Positions 1-10,360 of a DNA stretch of 34,578 nucleotides are shown here, piece after piece (position 1 is the stretch's first letter; the number at the start of each line of letters is the position of its first letter). The position numbers were made by a program, and so were the translations under genes. Where the stretch lies: contig AJFK01000729.1 in NCBI GenBank assembly GCA_000467715.1, positions 1-34,578 of the forward strand. Reading direction: 5' to 3'. This stretch comes from Hysterium pulicare CBS 123377 (lineage: Eukaryota; Ascomycota; Dothideomycetes; Hysteriales; Hysteriaceae). Below the pieces are notes generated by a model, which was not told the DNA's origin, did no database searches, and saw only the letters and a program-made list of their open reading frames with translations.

Positions 1-893
1 TGGATCTCCCGGAGGCGGATTTCCTGGAGGCGGTAAGTCTTTATATTCTCCCCTTTCCCGCCCGCGCAACCATCAAATTCTAATACTCAACAGCTCCAGG
101 AGGCGGCGCTCCCGGTGGAGGTGCTCCGGGTGGAGGATTTCCAGGCGGTGGATCTCCAGGAGGTGGATCTCCAGGCGGTGGTGCTCCCGGAGGGGGATTC
201 CCGGGCGGAAGTCCTCCAGCTGGCCCACCAAGCAAGCCTCGCGCTGTAACGCCTCCACCACCACCCAGCGGTGCTCCTAAGCCGCCGACAGGACCTCCAT
301 CTGGGCCACCATCTGGGCCACCTTCTGGGCCACCTTCTGGGCCACCTTCTGGCCCGCCAGCAGGAACACCACCAAATGGTCAACCTCCCCAAGGCCCACC
401 ACCTTCAGGTCCAGCCAAACCTCCCCGTCAAGCCCCTCCACCACCAGTAGGTGGACAACCGCCAAAACCCCCGACTGGGCCACCGTCTGGACCTCCATCT
501 GGCCCGCCAGCGGGAACACCGCCGATTGGTCAACCTCCCCAAGGCCCACCACCTTCAGGTCCAGCCAAACCTCCCCGTCAAGCCCCTCCTCCACCACCAG
601 CAGGCGGACAACCGCCAAAACCCCCGACTGGGCCTCCATCAATCCCAACACCGCCAGCTGGCCAGCCTCCAAAGCCACCAACTGGTCCTCCGTCTTCTCC
701 ACCACCGAATGGATCTCCATCAAACCCCCCTGCCCATCCTCCCCGATCTGATGAGGCTACGCCACCACCACCACCCCCTCAAGGCCCTCCCCAAGGTCCT
801 CCACCTCAAGGCCCTCCACAGGGTCCTCCTCCTCAAGGCCAGCCTCAAGGTCCACCGCCATCTGGTCCTCCGGGACGCCCACCTACGCTTTGA
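1..893 (+). CDS. Pro/Gly-rich repetitive protein, C-terminal part (5' end outside window)
   Basis: Partial gene. Exons 2-32 and 94-893, stop TGA 891-893, 276 residues visible. The intron 33-93 has donor GTAAGT, a CTAATAC branch-like site and acceptor CAG, and it joins the frame in phase. The visible protein is low-complexity throughout: first a run of about ten PGGG/PGG units (SPGGG, FPGGG, APGGG), then GPPSGPPSGPP runs, then a 50-residue block present twice (GTPPxGQPPQGPP...), and finally PPQGPPPQGPP repeats ending in GRPPTL. No enzymatic domain, membrane anchor or cysteine is seen. Function is unknown. Such proteins in fungi are often wall- or surface-associated or act as scaffolds, but nothing here proves that. 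The frame is supported by being open for 800 bp with proline and glycine codons using varied third bases. Confidence 0.75.
94..210 (+). repeat. PGGG-coding minisatellite
   Basis: Short tandem units of 12-15 bp of the type GGTGGATCTCCAGGA, each coding for a PGGG-type turn with a variable S/A/F residue. It starts before the intron (2-32) and resumes after it, so the intron sits inside the repeat array. Confidence 0.8.
351..638 (+). repeat. Tandem duplication of a 150-bp coding block
   Basis: Copy 1 is at about 351-485 and copy 2 at about 501-638. The offset is 150 bp and becomes 153 bp after one extra CCA (proline) codon in copy 2. Within the copies long stretches are identical, for example from 380 to 438 against 530 to 588. 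The duplication preserves the reading frame. Confidence 0.9.
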
Positions 894-2787
894 GACATAA
901 GCGATTGGAGTGAGGTGAAAGAAGTTGAGTGAATAACGTTGGAGAAAAGAAAGAGGGAAAAGGAAAACAAATGGCAAATGGAAATGGAAATGGAAATAAA
1001 AATGGAAGTAGGTCTTAGCGATTGAATCGCTCTCTTTGTATATCTCATCGCATACAAACAGTTGGCAAATGAAACCAATCAGATGTAATTATCTGGACCG
1101 AACCTCTAGGATTCGGAGGGAAACGTATATAAACACTGTCACTACCTTAAAAAATAACCTCCACGGCTTAGTTGATTATTATGATAGTATCTTGTGACTC
1201 TTTCTCTAGTTGATAGAAGGCCACATTCTCGAAGACTTGGGGCACGAAGTGTTGACCTTATTTCCTCGTGACTGACAACCGCCGAGTTCTACATGTTATA
1301 GACTAACTGTACAGCCGCTCGTTGATAGTCTTAAGGGTCTGCATAGTTCAGTAAGATGAATGATGAGTAGCGCAAATAGTCAGTATACTTAATTGCAACA
1401 ACTGTCTTCATCTTAGCCTTCATAATCTTAAGACTTATAAATACCTTGATAGTCTTTAAGCGCCTTGACAGATACTATAGCTTTCAAAAATATAAGATGT
1501 GATTAACTAAAGGCGTTACTCACTCGTATATTGCTCAATCATATATCTACAGCTGATAGAACTGATAAAATTGAGGAATTTGTCGATAGTGCGTTGACTT
1601 ATGCAGAAAGGTCAACCTAAGCGAGTGCGTACACTGCCAGTTCAGCTGGAGGAAAACTAAGCGTAAAGAGAGGCATCGGTGAGTGAAAGTGAAAGTGACA
1701 CCATCACTACAATCATCACTTGCCTGCTCTTCAGTTTTCGATTCAAGCGTACCTCTCGATTTGAATCTCTCTAAATCATAACACGCCGCTTACTCCAAGA
1801 ACCGTCTCCCGGCCGGCACGATTCCTATATGGCGGGCACCAGTCCACGAGACAGGATGAATGGCTGCTCCATCGGAGTCCTCCCACGTCCCTTGATATTC
1901 CCATGCCAAACCTAACCCCTCAACCCGACTACTTCCCCACCGGCAACTCAACCGCCTCAACCCCCCTCCCTTCCCTTCCCCAGCACATGCTCAGCAAATA
2001 ACTCACACTCCACTCCACGCTCCGCTCCCCAAATTGATCCTCATCCCCATTCCCATATTACCCTACCCCAACTCTCCCAATCCCACTTCCATGCGCGTAA
2101 TCTGGAAGCTTAATTTGCTCGCGCCTCGTATTCTTCTGCTAGAATAACCCTGCCAGTGCAAAGACGGTCGCGAGATACCTATGCTGGCTGCTGCGGCGGG
2201 GGAGAGGGTGCCTTTTCCGGCTTCATGTTATTCCCCGTGGCCAAAAGTCGGGTAACTTGAGGAACTAAGATAGATCATGGCGCAGTAATCCCGTGGTGAC
2301 GGTCTTTGATATGGAGGACTCGCGGTACCTCGAAGAGTACAAAAGATGCGTTCGTGAAGCAGGATCGAATCGTTGAAGAGATGGCAGTCCAATCTTATCG
2401 GGCCATCGGTTTCATGGGCATTGTGGGAGAATTAGCGTGAAGGGCTTCGACCCCGGTGGGAACAGTAATCTGAACATCGTTAATTGAGGCTCTTTGCACG
2501 GGATTGCAACTGCAAAATTGCATGTCGAAATCGATGGAGGATGGAGATGTGGGTGAGAGATGGCGGGTGGGGTCCAAAAATAGACCCATGCAAACAGGGG
2601 TAAAACGTGGGTGGCTGAAATGGCTCGGGTTCGGGATGCTCCACCGTTCCAACTTCGCCAAGCCCGACCGGTCAGCCAGATCGAGACACCCCTGTTTAGT
2701 GCTGCCTAGGCGTTCCGCTAGTCAACGCCCGATTTTAAATCCATTTCGGCCCCATCTTCGCCATCGAACCGATCTCGCTCGCTGGCC
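894..2787. other. Intergenic, no gene recognised
   Basis: 1.9 kb between the Pro-rich gene and the first HET gene. It holds a (GGAAAT)-type microsatellite at about 971-1004, an AT-rich segment at about 1120-1600 with several loose GATAGTCTT-like words, and a strongly pyrimidine-rich top strand at about 1900-2090. The last may belong to the promoter of the HET gene. No frame here carries a recognisable domain. Confidence 0.6.
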
Positions 2788-5143
2788 ATGGCTTCAATAT
2801 GCCGTTTTTGCACCGCCAGCGTTCTCGAGTCCGGCAAATCGTGGGATGTGCATCAATCAAGCTATGCGGGTCTCGAGAAATCTGCGAGGGATTGCTGCGT
2901 TTTTTGCTCGGCGTTGCGCGAAGACGTTAAGAAGATTGAGAAGGGATTGGTTGGTGCGAAGTGGCCTCTTTATCGATGGAGCGTGAGGAGTCTCGTGAAG
3001 ATTAGGGAGAGTAAGAAGGCGGTAGCTGTCACATTTCGCCCTATACCGCAGAATGGCAGGGATGTCGGGAAAGAGGGAATAAAAGTGATGCCAGTTGATG
3101 TGCCAACACTTCCGGAGAGAACCTTCTATGTCTTTCCTGAGAAAGGTTCGTAACTCAGTACCTGATTGCATGGAATACGAAGAAGTCATCACGCTGATGA
3201 GTGACATGTGATTGTAGACCTCGGAGCTATGGCTAGCGAAAGAGATATTGGCACCACTACCAATCCAATGGTGTCTGGAGGTAGACAGATAAGGAAATGG
3301 TTCCAGGCATGTGATGAAAACCATCAATTTTGTCCTAAGCGGAATCGTTCAAATGATGCATTCGTCCCAACAAGGCTGCTTGCCATTGGATCCGAAAGGG
3401 GTGGTCCTGTACGAGTAGTTGAAACGAATGCGAACGGCATCAAGGGACCATACGTCTCGCTAAGTCATTCTTGGGGGCCACCGAACTTTGTCCAACTGAA
3501 GGTGGCAAATAAAACCAGCTTCATGGAAGATGGAGTCCCTTGGAGTGACCTTCCGTTGAATTTCCAGGAGGCCATTGACGTTGCACGCTTTTTGAAGGTC
3601 GAGTATATCTGGATCGACTCCCTGTGCATTATCCAAGGCGAAGGTGGGGACTTTCATTTAGAGGCAGCATTGATGCACAAAGTGTATCGTAACTCTTATT
3701 GTAACATCTCCGCTGCCGACTCCAGTCACAGCGGCGGGGGTCTATTCCGCAATAGAGAGGCTTATCAAGTGATTCCCGGGAGGTACGAGGCGGATGAAAC
3801 TTCTCCAATATTCGGAAAGAAGAGATGGAGGGTCGTTCCAGCGGATCTGTGGGATATCCAGCTTCTCCAAACCCCTATCTATACACGTGGATGGGTCTTT
3901 CAAGGTGAGTGAAGTTCACAGATTGCTAGAGATGTATCACTAATCGATGTCAGAGCGTATGCTTTCCCCAAGAATCCTCCACTTCACGAAGCACCAGATC
4001 TTCTGGGACTGTGCGGAGTTGAGTTCGTGTGAGACACTTCCTTCTGGCCTCCCTCAACCCGTGGATGGTGCAGCCACATCAGATCGTCACTGGCGCGGAA
4101 GACTTCAGGAATCCGGAACGCTTCGCCAGCTTCCCCTATCTGGCGCAAACGATGATTCCATCGAGTATTTCTGGAAGTCCGCCGTCCAGAGATATACGAA
4201 TTGCAACCTCACAAAAGGTAGCGACAAGCTCATTGCTATGTGGGGAATTGCAAAGCTGGTTCGAGATATCCTCGGCGAAGAGTATGGCGCTGGAGTATGG
4301 GAAAGAAATCTAGAAGAACAGCTAGTTTGGAGGGTGGCGGATAGCGAGCTAGCTGAACGTCACGAAGAGTTGCGTAATAATCCGTCCTGGTCTTGGGCTT
4401 CGATAAAGGGTGTTATAGAGATCCCAGATCGGATAACGGATAAGAGGTTTTACGTAACGAAAGACCATCAAAATAAGCCCTTGTCGGTTCAGCTTGCAGC
4501 CAAGAATGAAGCACCGCCACTGCACAGAGAAACTTCGGAGAAATGGACGGAGGAGCTCGCCGCCATGGAGAAGGATATGAAAAGTCAAGAGGAGAGACGT
4601 AGAAGCGAACCAAAAATTGGTGAAGACAAATCAAAAGGCACACCAGGAAAGGCCAGCAAGGAATGGAACGATGAAGAGCCCAAGCTTTCGAATCAGTCAA
4701 TCCCGATCCAAGGCTTTGTCAATCGCGCCCGACTCCGGCCAATCGAGGAGATGGGGAAATGGATGCTTGACCCTGTCGGCGATACGGGCGTTGAAGCTGG
4801 GGATTTCGTTGTAGAAGCGTTTCCCGACGTGAAGCCTCGAAAAGAAGATGATGATGTGCATCCATATTTTGTTGTTTTAGCATTGAGCGAGAGCTGGAGA
4901 CATGACCAGGACCCAGCTATGCCCCCTTCATCACCTCCTATTGGTTTCAAGCCACGATCTTTTGGAACCGGCCTAATGCTAGGCCAACCCACTAAAGGAC
5001 TGTCTGGACAAGGTTGGCATTTCCAAAGGGTTGGAGCTCTCCATATCCACGATCTGAGCGCAGAGGCATGGGAACGCCTGCAACGTACTGCGCTCAGGGA
5101 TGATATTGGAGAAACGAGAGGCTTGAAGTTCTGGTTAGATTGA
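2788..5143 (+). CDS. HET-domain (heterokaryon incompatibility) protein
   Basis: Three exons: 2788-3145, 3218-3904, 3954-5143; 744 aa. Intron 1 has an unusual donor, GTTCGT, but it is the only choice that keeps phase. Intron 2 (49 nt, GTGAGT...CAG) restores the family motif GWVFQERMLSPR. The start ATG has a good context (GGCCATGGC). Residues 1-50 carry a CxxC and a CCVFC pair, as is common ahead of HET domains. The HET domain spans about 198-350 with YVSLSHSWG (198-206), YIWIDSLCIIQ (249-259) and the GWVFQER end. Two positions differ from the usual consensus: HSWG instead of HCWG, and GEGGD after IIQ instead of DDxxD. A PSWSWAS motif, typical of HET protein C-terminal halves, follows, then a charged insert rich in K and E. 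HET domains trigger cell death in fungal non-self recognition. This gene ends 179 bp from the end of the STAND gene on the other strand. Confidence 0.9.
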
Positions 5144-5322
5144 TGTTGTAACGTCTGAGAGCGGTCGCGTGAGCGGAATGTCTTGATAGCTTTCGTGCGA
5201 AGAAACGTACTACGAATCTCGTCGTTTACGATGTAGATTTCGGTATGGCATCCACATAGCCATTCCTAATGGTATTGTGTGAATGCATATGGCTCTTGGA
5301 TGAGAAGGAGATCGAGGAATCC

Positions 5323-7134
5323 TCAATCCGTTTGCCTTACGCCTAATTCCATAGTCTTCCTCTTGCTCGGAGCAAGACCAGTAGCACTCCGAGACAATTT
5401 GAAGAGACTCTCGGCACTCGGGATGATAGCTTGGCTGGATTTGTCGAACTTGATCGTCTTCACAAGTTCATCAATGTTTCCATTAAGTGGAGTGCTTGTG
5501 AGATTGAATTTCTCCTTCTTGTTATCAACTCGGGTGACGGATCGTGACAATTTGCTAGTCCTGAGTTGAGATTTGGCCCAGACAAGTGACTTGTTGTAAT
5601 CCTCTACGACGTAGCAAGAAAATACAACATTATAAAGGCCCACATTGTAATCCTCGCTGTGATGTAGGAACAAGAAGCCCTTTGCTGCACGAAGGACCTC
5701 CTCAAGACCTCGTGGAGGCAAGTGGGCCTGATCGATGGAAGGGTATCTATCTCGTAGTACCCGTTCAAGCTGGAGAAGAGGCACACCTTCGAGGCCATAA
5801 GGAGCTGCAGCCGCAATAGCTTTTAGTCCCAATTCACGCTGCCAGTCTGGTTGCTTGTCAATTTCCTTCATGGCTTCATCCAAAAGCGCAACGACGTTAC
5901 TCGGCAATCGATCTGGGGCGGTATTCGTTGATTCCATTGACTGAGTAGAATGCTTGAGATCTAAGTGAAGCTTGGCAATCGTCACATTTCCAACGCTCAC
6001 GATTTCTCGCAAGAGGTCTCGAGTGGTATTCCCAGTCAGATCTGCCCGGAGCTCAATGCCAAGCCTAGACAAAGGAGGCTTGTTTTCGCAATGACTGTGA
6101 AGGCCAAGATCTCCGTGTTCCCTCTCCAGGTCCCAGGACACAAATTCGAGCATGGAGTCAACGGGAATCTGACCGATGCCGATGTTGACGTGATCGTACG
6201 GTTCGATCAAATAGGTAGTGACATGGCTGCGAATGATATTAACAGAGACCATAAGAAAGTAGTCCTGGATTAGCATGTAGAGGAAAACAGATAGGCGTCA
6301 CAGATACCCTTACTTACCAATTAGGACAAACCTTGCCTTCTTCTTTGCAGGGAAAGCACATAATGGTTTCCCCACAGTTGGTACATTCCCAGAAAATGTT
6401 TAGCTGTGGCTTGATATCATCAGGCTCGTACCCATGAGTGTCACAATTGATGTCCTCGGGTTTGTGAAACATGGGAAGCCGAGAAGTGACCATGATGCTC
6501 AGCCCCAATTCTTGAAACCTGGATAATTCACTTTCGACAAGAAAGGCAAGGGTAGAACTACAGCGATCCAGTCCGTCTAAGATGAGAAAAGCACGACGGC
6601 AATCTGAAAGTCTAGCATGGACGGCTTTTCGAATGAGATCGATTCGATCAAAGGCACGTACTCCGGCATCACGGGCGCTATCGTAGCGATCACGGGTTTC
6701 CATGGACTCTTCATCGATGAACGACGAGGCAGGGCTTAGTTGGTCATAGAGGCTGCAGAGGAAGTCTTCCACAAATGGAAGTTCATTCGAGATCACATCT
6801 TGGTGGATGAAAATAGAGGCCACAAATGTTTGGGAATCGTGAAAGGTGTCGCGAAGACGCTTCCCTGCCAGCGTCGCAAGCGTTGTCTAATCACACCAAT
6901 GAGTGAGGAAGATCAGGGCAAAGGAAGCATGACCAATACTTTGCCTGATCCCGGGCCCCCGGTGCAGTACAACTGCCATTTGCTTCGATGGCCACGCCAA
7001 AGCTCGAACTCCCTTGAGGCGAAAAACCAGGCGAACAAGGGGGGATAGATGTCGGATGAGACGTCATGGGACTCACTCAAGGCGGGATGCGTAACGGTCT
7101 TCAGAGCGAAGGGGTCGCCATCGGCGTCTGTCAT
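5323..7134 (-). CDS. NACHT-type STAND NTPase (NLR-like) with cysteine cluster
   Basis: Exons 7134-6940, 6886-6318, 6226-5323; 555 aa. Intron 1 (53 nt) cuts exactly after the lysine of the Walker A motif GGPGSGK (59-65), and splicing restores GKTT. Walker B is LILDGLDR (D169), followed by a VTSR sensor motif near 201. Intron 2 (91 nt) joins CPN to C255 and completes a cluster CxxC-x5-CxxC-x6-CxxC at 233-255, probably zinc-binding. After it comes the EPYDHV segment and a winged-helix-like region (about 386-418, ELGLKAIAAAAP). No ankyrin, WD40 or TPR repeats follow, and no effector domain precedes the NACHT, so it is short for an NLR. The frame is open upstream to 7413, so up to 93 more residues are possible; 7134 was chosen because the upstream part has no family-like sequence. 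Fungal STAND proteins act as ligand-triggered switches for cell death. Confidence 0.87.
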
Positions 7135-7719
7135 GGTGGGAGATGAGGTTGAGAAAGAATGGTGGCCGATGGGGCGGAAATGGCTGAGGATGAAGGGCCG
7201 AGGGGATGCGGCTGAGCAACGGGCTGGGGTGTTGGGGCCAGTCTTGGCGATTACGGCATCCGAATGGGGAGAATGCTGCCCGCCTCTCTTGAAGCCTGCC
7301 GTTCCACAACAGTCTGCGCAAGAGCCATGTTGGTCCGTCTCTCCAGGCTTCCATCTCCTCCAACTACTCATCCATGTGGACTCTGCTCGGACATAAGAGA
7401 ATACGAGCATCATTCACCTCCCTGCGCCATTCTCTTTCGGGTATGGTTGCGGCCCCCAAGATGCAACACGAGCAACGGCACATCACAAGCTTCAAGGCTA
7501 CTTTCTGGTGCCTGGGATGGGCCGCTCCCATCGATCGGGATGGCCATTGGTCTCGGCCGCCCGTCAGCATGTGCACCCGCCCATGCGCCTCTTGACGGGA
7601 GTTAAAATTAAATGCATGGGCCGAACTACGAGGCTGCGGGGGCCAGAGAACCTACAAGACGGGAGTCGCCCTCTGCAATGTCGTGTTGTTGTGATGCGCA
7701 GAGGTTTGCGACGACCAAA
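7135..7719. promoter_or_regulatory. Divergent intergenic region between STAND and S41 genes
   Basis: 585 bp separate the start of the STAND gene (-) from the start of the S41 peptidase (+), so both promoters must lie here. An AT-rich word GTTAAAATTAAAT lies at about 7601-7613, some 110 bp before the peptidase start. No defined operator is seen. Confidence 0.4.
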
Positions 7720-10360
7720 ATGTTGTTTGTCCATCTTTGCGCTGCGTTGTTGTGCCTGTCGGGCGGCGGGTTGGCGTCACCATCACCATCAAAACCCCTT
7801 CGCCTCCGTCAAGAAGCTGCCCCTGCCCAACCCACCATCTGCGGCGATATCATCGACTCGGTCAATCAAGGATCCAACGTCTTCTACGCCTCCGATGCCT
7901 ATGACTGCCTGACCAGCGTTCCTTTCAATCCCGCAGTTGCCACTCGCTTCATTACCTACCTCAACACCACACTCCTTTTCCAAAGCACTCTCGCATATCT
8001 CAAAGATCCGCCCCAGGGCTACCAGCAACCCGGCGTCGACCTGCTTCACGGCCTGGAAATCATCCAGCAGAATGTCACAGCCGGATATTACAAGAACCAG
8101 TATGACTTTGAAGCCGATCTGCAACTCCTTCTCTATTCCACCCACGATGCCCATGTCTATCTCTCTGCTGGTGTCCTCTCAGCCTTCTCATTCGCCAGTC
8201 CTTTCGCCATCTCATCTGTCTCGCTCGACGGCAAATCAGACCCCAAAATTTACTTCACCGACGACATTATCCAGGGCCCTCCATTTTCCGCCATAAAATC
8301 CATCAATGGACAAGACGTTGTCGACTATCTAACTAAATTTGCATCCTTGAATTCCTTCGGCACCCTCGAACCTCATGCAGACTGGAATCAGCTCATGACA
8401 ACCCCTGCTCTAGACATTCTGGGTGGAGTCAGCGTCTTCTCTGGAGCCGCAACCTTCTATCCCGGCGATGCGCTGAACTTTACCTGTGAGAATGGCACCG
8501 AGATTGATGACTTCTGGCTAGCTATCTACAACAATCCAAACCCTACAGGACCTCTGACCACCGGGGGAGACTTCTATAACTACTTCGTTCTTGGATTGCT
8601 TCCGGCATCATTCAACGCCAGCAGCGCTTTCAATCTCGCCTTTTCGTCCAATGGAAACACATACAACTCTAGCACGACATCATGGAAAGATGATAGCTCT
8701 GGTGCATATCCTGATCCCCAGGTCTTCCAGCAAGATCTATCCATCTCCGGTGACGGTGTGGTAACAGGCTATCTACTAAACGACATCAATACGGCAGTTC
8801 TCAGTCTTCCCACCTTCGACCAGTCTGGATACAGCGTCGGAAACTTTACCTTGGCTACGCTAGAGCTGATTGGGAATGCAAGTGATTCTAATTACTCTAG
8901 AATCATCATCGACCTTCAACAAAATACAGGTGGAACACTGCTGCTCGCGTTCGACACCTTCAAGCGTTTCTTCCCGGACTTGGATCCCTTTGCCGGTAGC
9001 CGGAGACGTAGCTTTGACTTGGCCTATGTTCTCGGCAACGTGACCACGGCTTACTTCAACAACCTTACAACGGACGATCCCGATTACTTCTTGCTTACTG
9101 CCAATGAATGGGTCATCACGGATCGTTTGAACGCTGTCACAGGAAAGAACTTCACAAGCTGGGCCGAATACTTCGGACCAATAAGCGACCATGGTGATCA
9201 ATTCTCGTTGATAGTACGTTAGGCGCTGACTATCCCAATATTTCACCTATTGACTTCCCCCTTCTTAGGAACGTTACAACCTCTCGAGTGAGCTTTTCGA
9301 CGCCGCAGCATTCGATGGTTGGGTTCCATACGGCTACACCCCTAGCAACCCAGCCGTCGGTGACCGACCCTTCGAACCCAAAGACATCATCATTGTAAGT
9401 AACGCCCTTCCGACTATGCCATGTGCCATCCACTAACCACACCTCCAGCTCACCGATGGTCTCTGCTCCTCATCCTGCGCCGTTTTTGTCGAAATGATGA
9501 CCCAAGCCGGCGTACGTACCCTAACAGTGGGCGGACGACCCACATCCGGACCCATGCAAGCAGTCAGCGGTACACGAGGCGCCCTCGTCTACTCAGCCGA
9601 CCTTATCGACGATGACATATCGTTCGCCGATAGCATCAGCACCGAGGCCAACATCACTCTCCCTCAAAATAGGGCCGACACAGGCATCTACACCCAATAC
9701 TTAGGATTCAATCTGCGCGATCAAATCCGATCGAATGACCCCGTCCCCTTACAATTCAAATATCAAGCTGCAGATTGCAGGATCTACTACACAACTTCCA
9801 ATCTCTACAACATGTCCCGTCTATGGCGAGACGTCGCCCAAGCCGCATGGACAGACCCTACTCTCTGCGTTCCAGATTCCACCGGCTACTCCGCCCCTCT
9901 AAACAGCACATCTCAGAAACCCGCCCCGGCGCCTCTGAACCTCAACATCCCCTCCCTAAACCCCTCCATCGCCGACCACGTCGACTTTGAAACCAACAGC
10001 ACCGGCGGACTAAGTCTCGAAGACGCCCGTGGCTCACCAACCCGCAACCCGAACATCGCGCCCTGCAACACCAACGGCGGCTGTGATGACGGGCAATCCG
10101 TCTGCACGCGGGTTCCCCTATCCTGCTCCGACGGCGCGCGCATCGAACGCGCACTCTGCCTCCCGCCTTGCCAGAACCTCAACGGTAAAGGTAGTTGTCG
10201 GGGCGCAGATACGATTTGTAATCTTAGCCAGAAGCTGCAGAGTAAACTTGCGACGTTTGGGACGAATAGTAAGAAACCGGGGAATGGATTTGGGGGCGGA
10301 TTGTTTGTTGGGGTTTGTACGCCTACTGTGGGGACGAGGCAGTTGGGGTGTGAGAAATAG
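7720..10360 (+). CDS. Secreted CPAF-like peptidase, S41 family
   Basis: Exons 7720-9213, 9269-9394, 9449-10360; 843 aa. Both introns (55 and 54 nt; GTACGT...TAG and GTAAGT...CAG) are phase 0. The start at 7720 is chosen because it opens directly into a signal peptide (MLFVHLCAALLCLSGGGLAS); ATGs at 7678 and 7612 are in frame upstream. Many NxS/T sites fit a secreted glycoprotein. The likely catalytic histidine is H145 in THDAHVYL. The likely nucleophile is S549 in TDGLCSSSCAVF, matching the Ser-Cys-Ala context of CPAF-type S41 serine peptidases. The last part (about 740-843) is cysteine-rich (CNTNGGC, CTRVPLSC, CLPPC) and is not part of the peptidase core as I know it. The substrate is unknown. 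It lies upstream of the xylanase gene on the same strand, with a 1.5-kb gap. Confidence 0.88.

Noticed and set aside
73-723. Long minus-strand frames opposite the Pro-rich gene
   Set aside because: They are the antisense of Pro/Gly codons and give Val/Leu/Glu- or Arg/Trp-rich nonsense. The plus frame has the intron and the coherent repeats.
1120-1620. AT-rich segment as a RIP-mutated transposon relic
   Set aside because: No terminal repeats, no decayed transposase or polymerase motif, and only loose repeated words. A genome-wide repeat search would be needed to revive the idea.
7049-7912. Overlapping plus-strand frames at the STAND/S41 border
   Set aside because: They are shadows of the two real genes in other frames and lack any motif.
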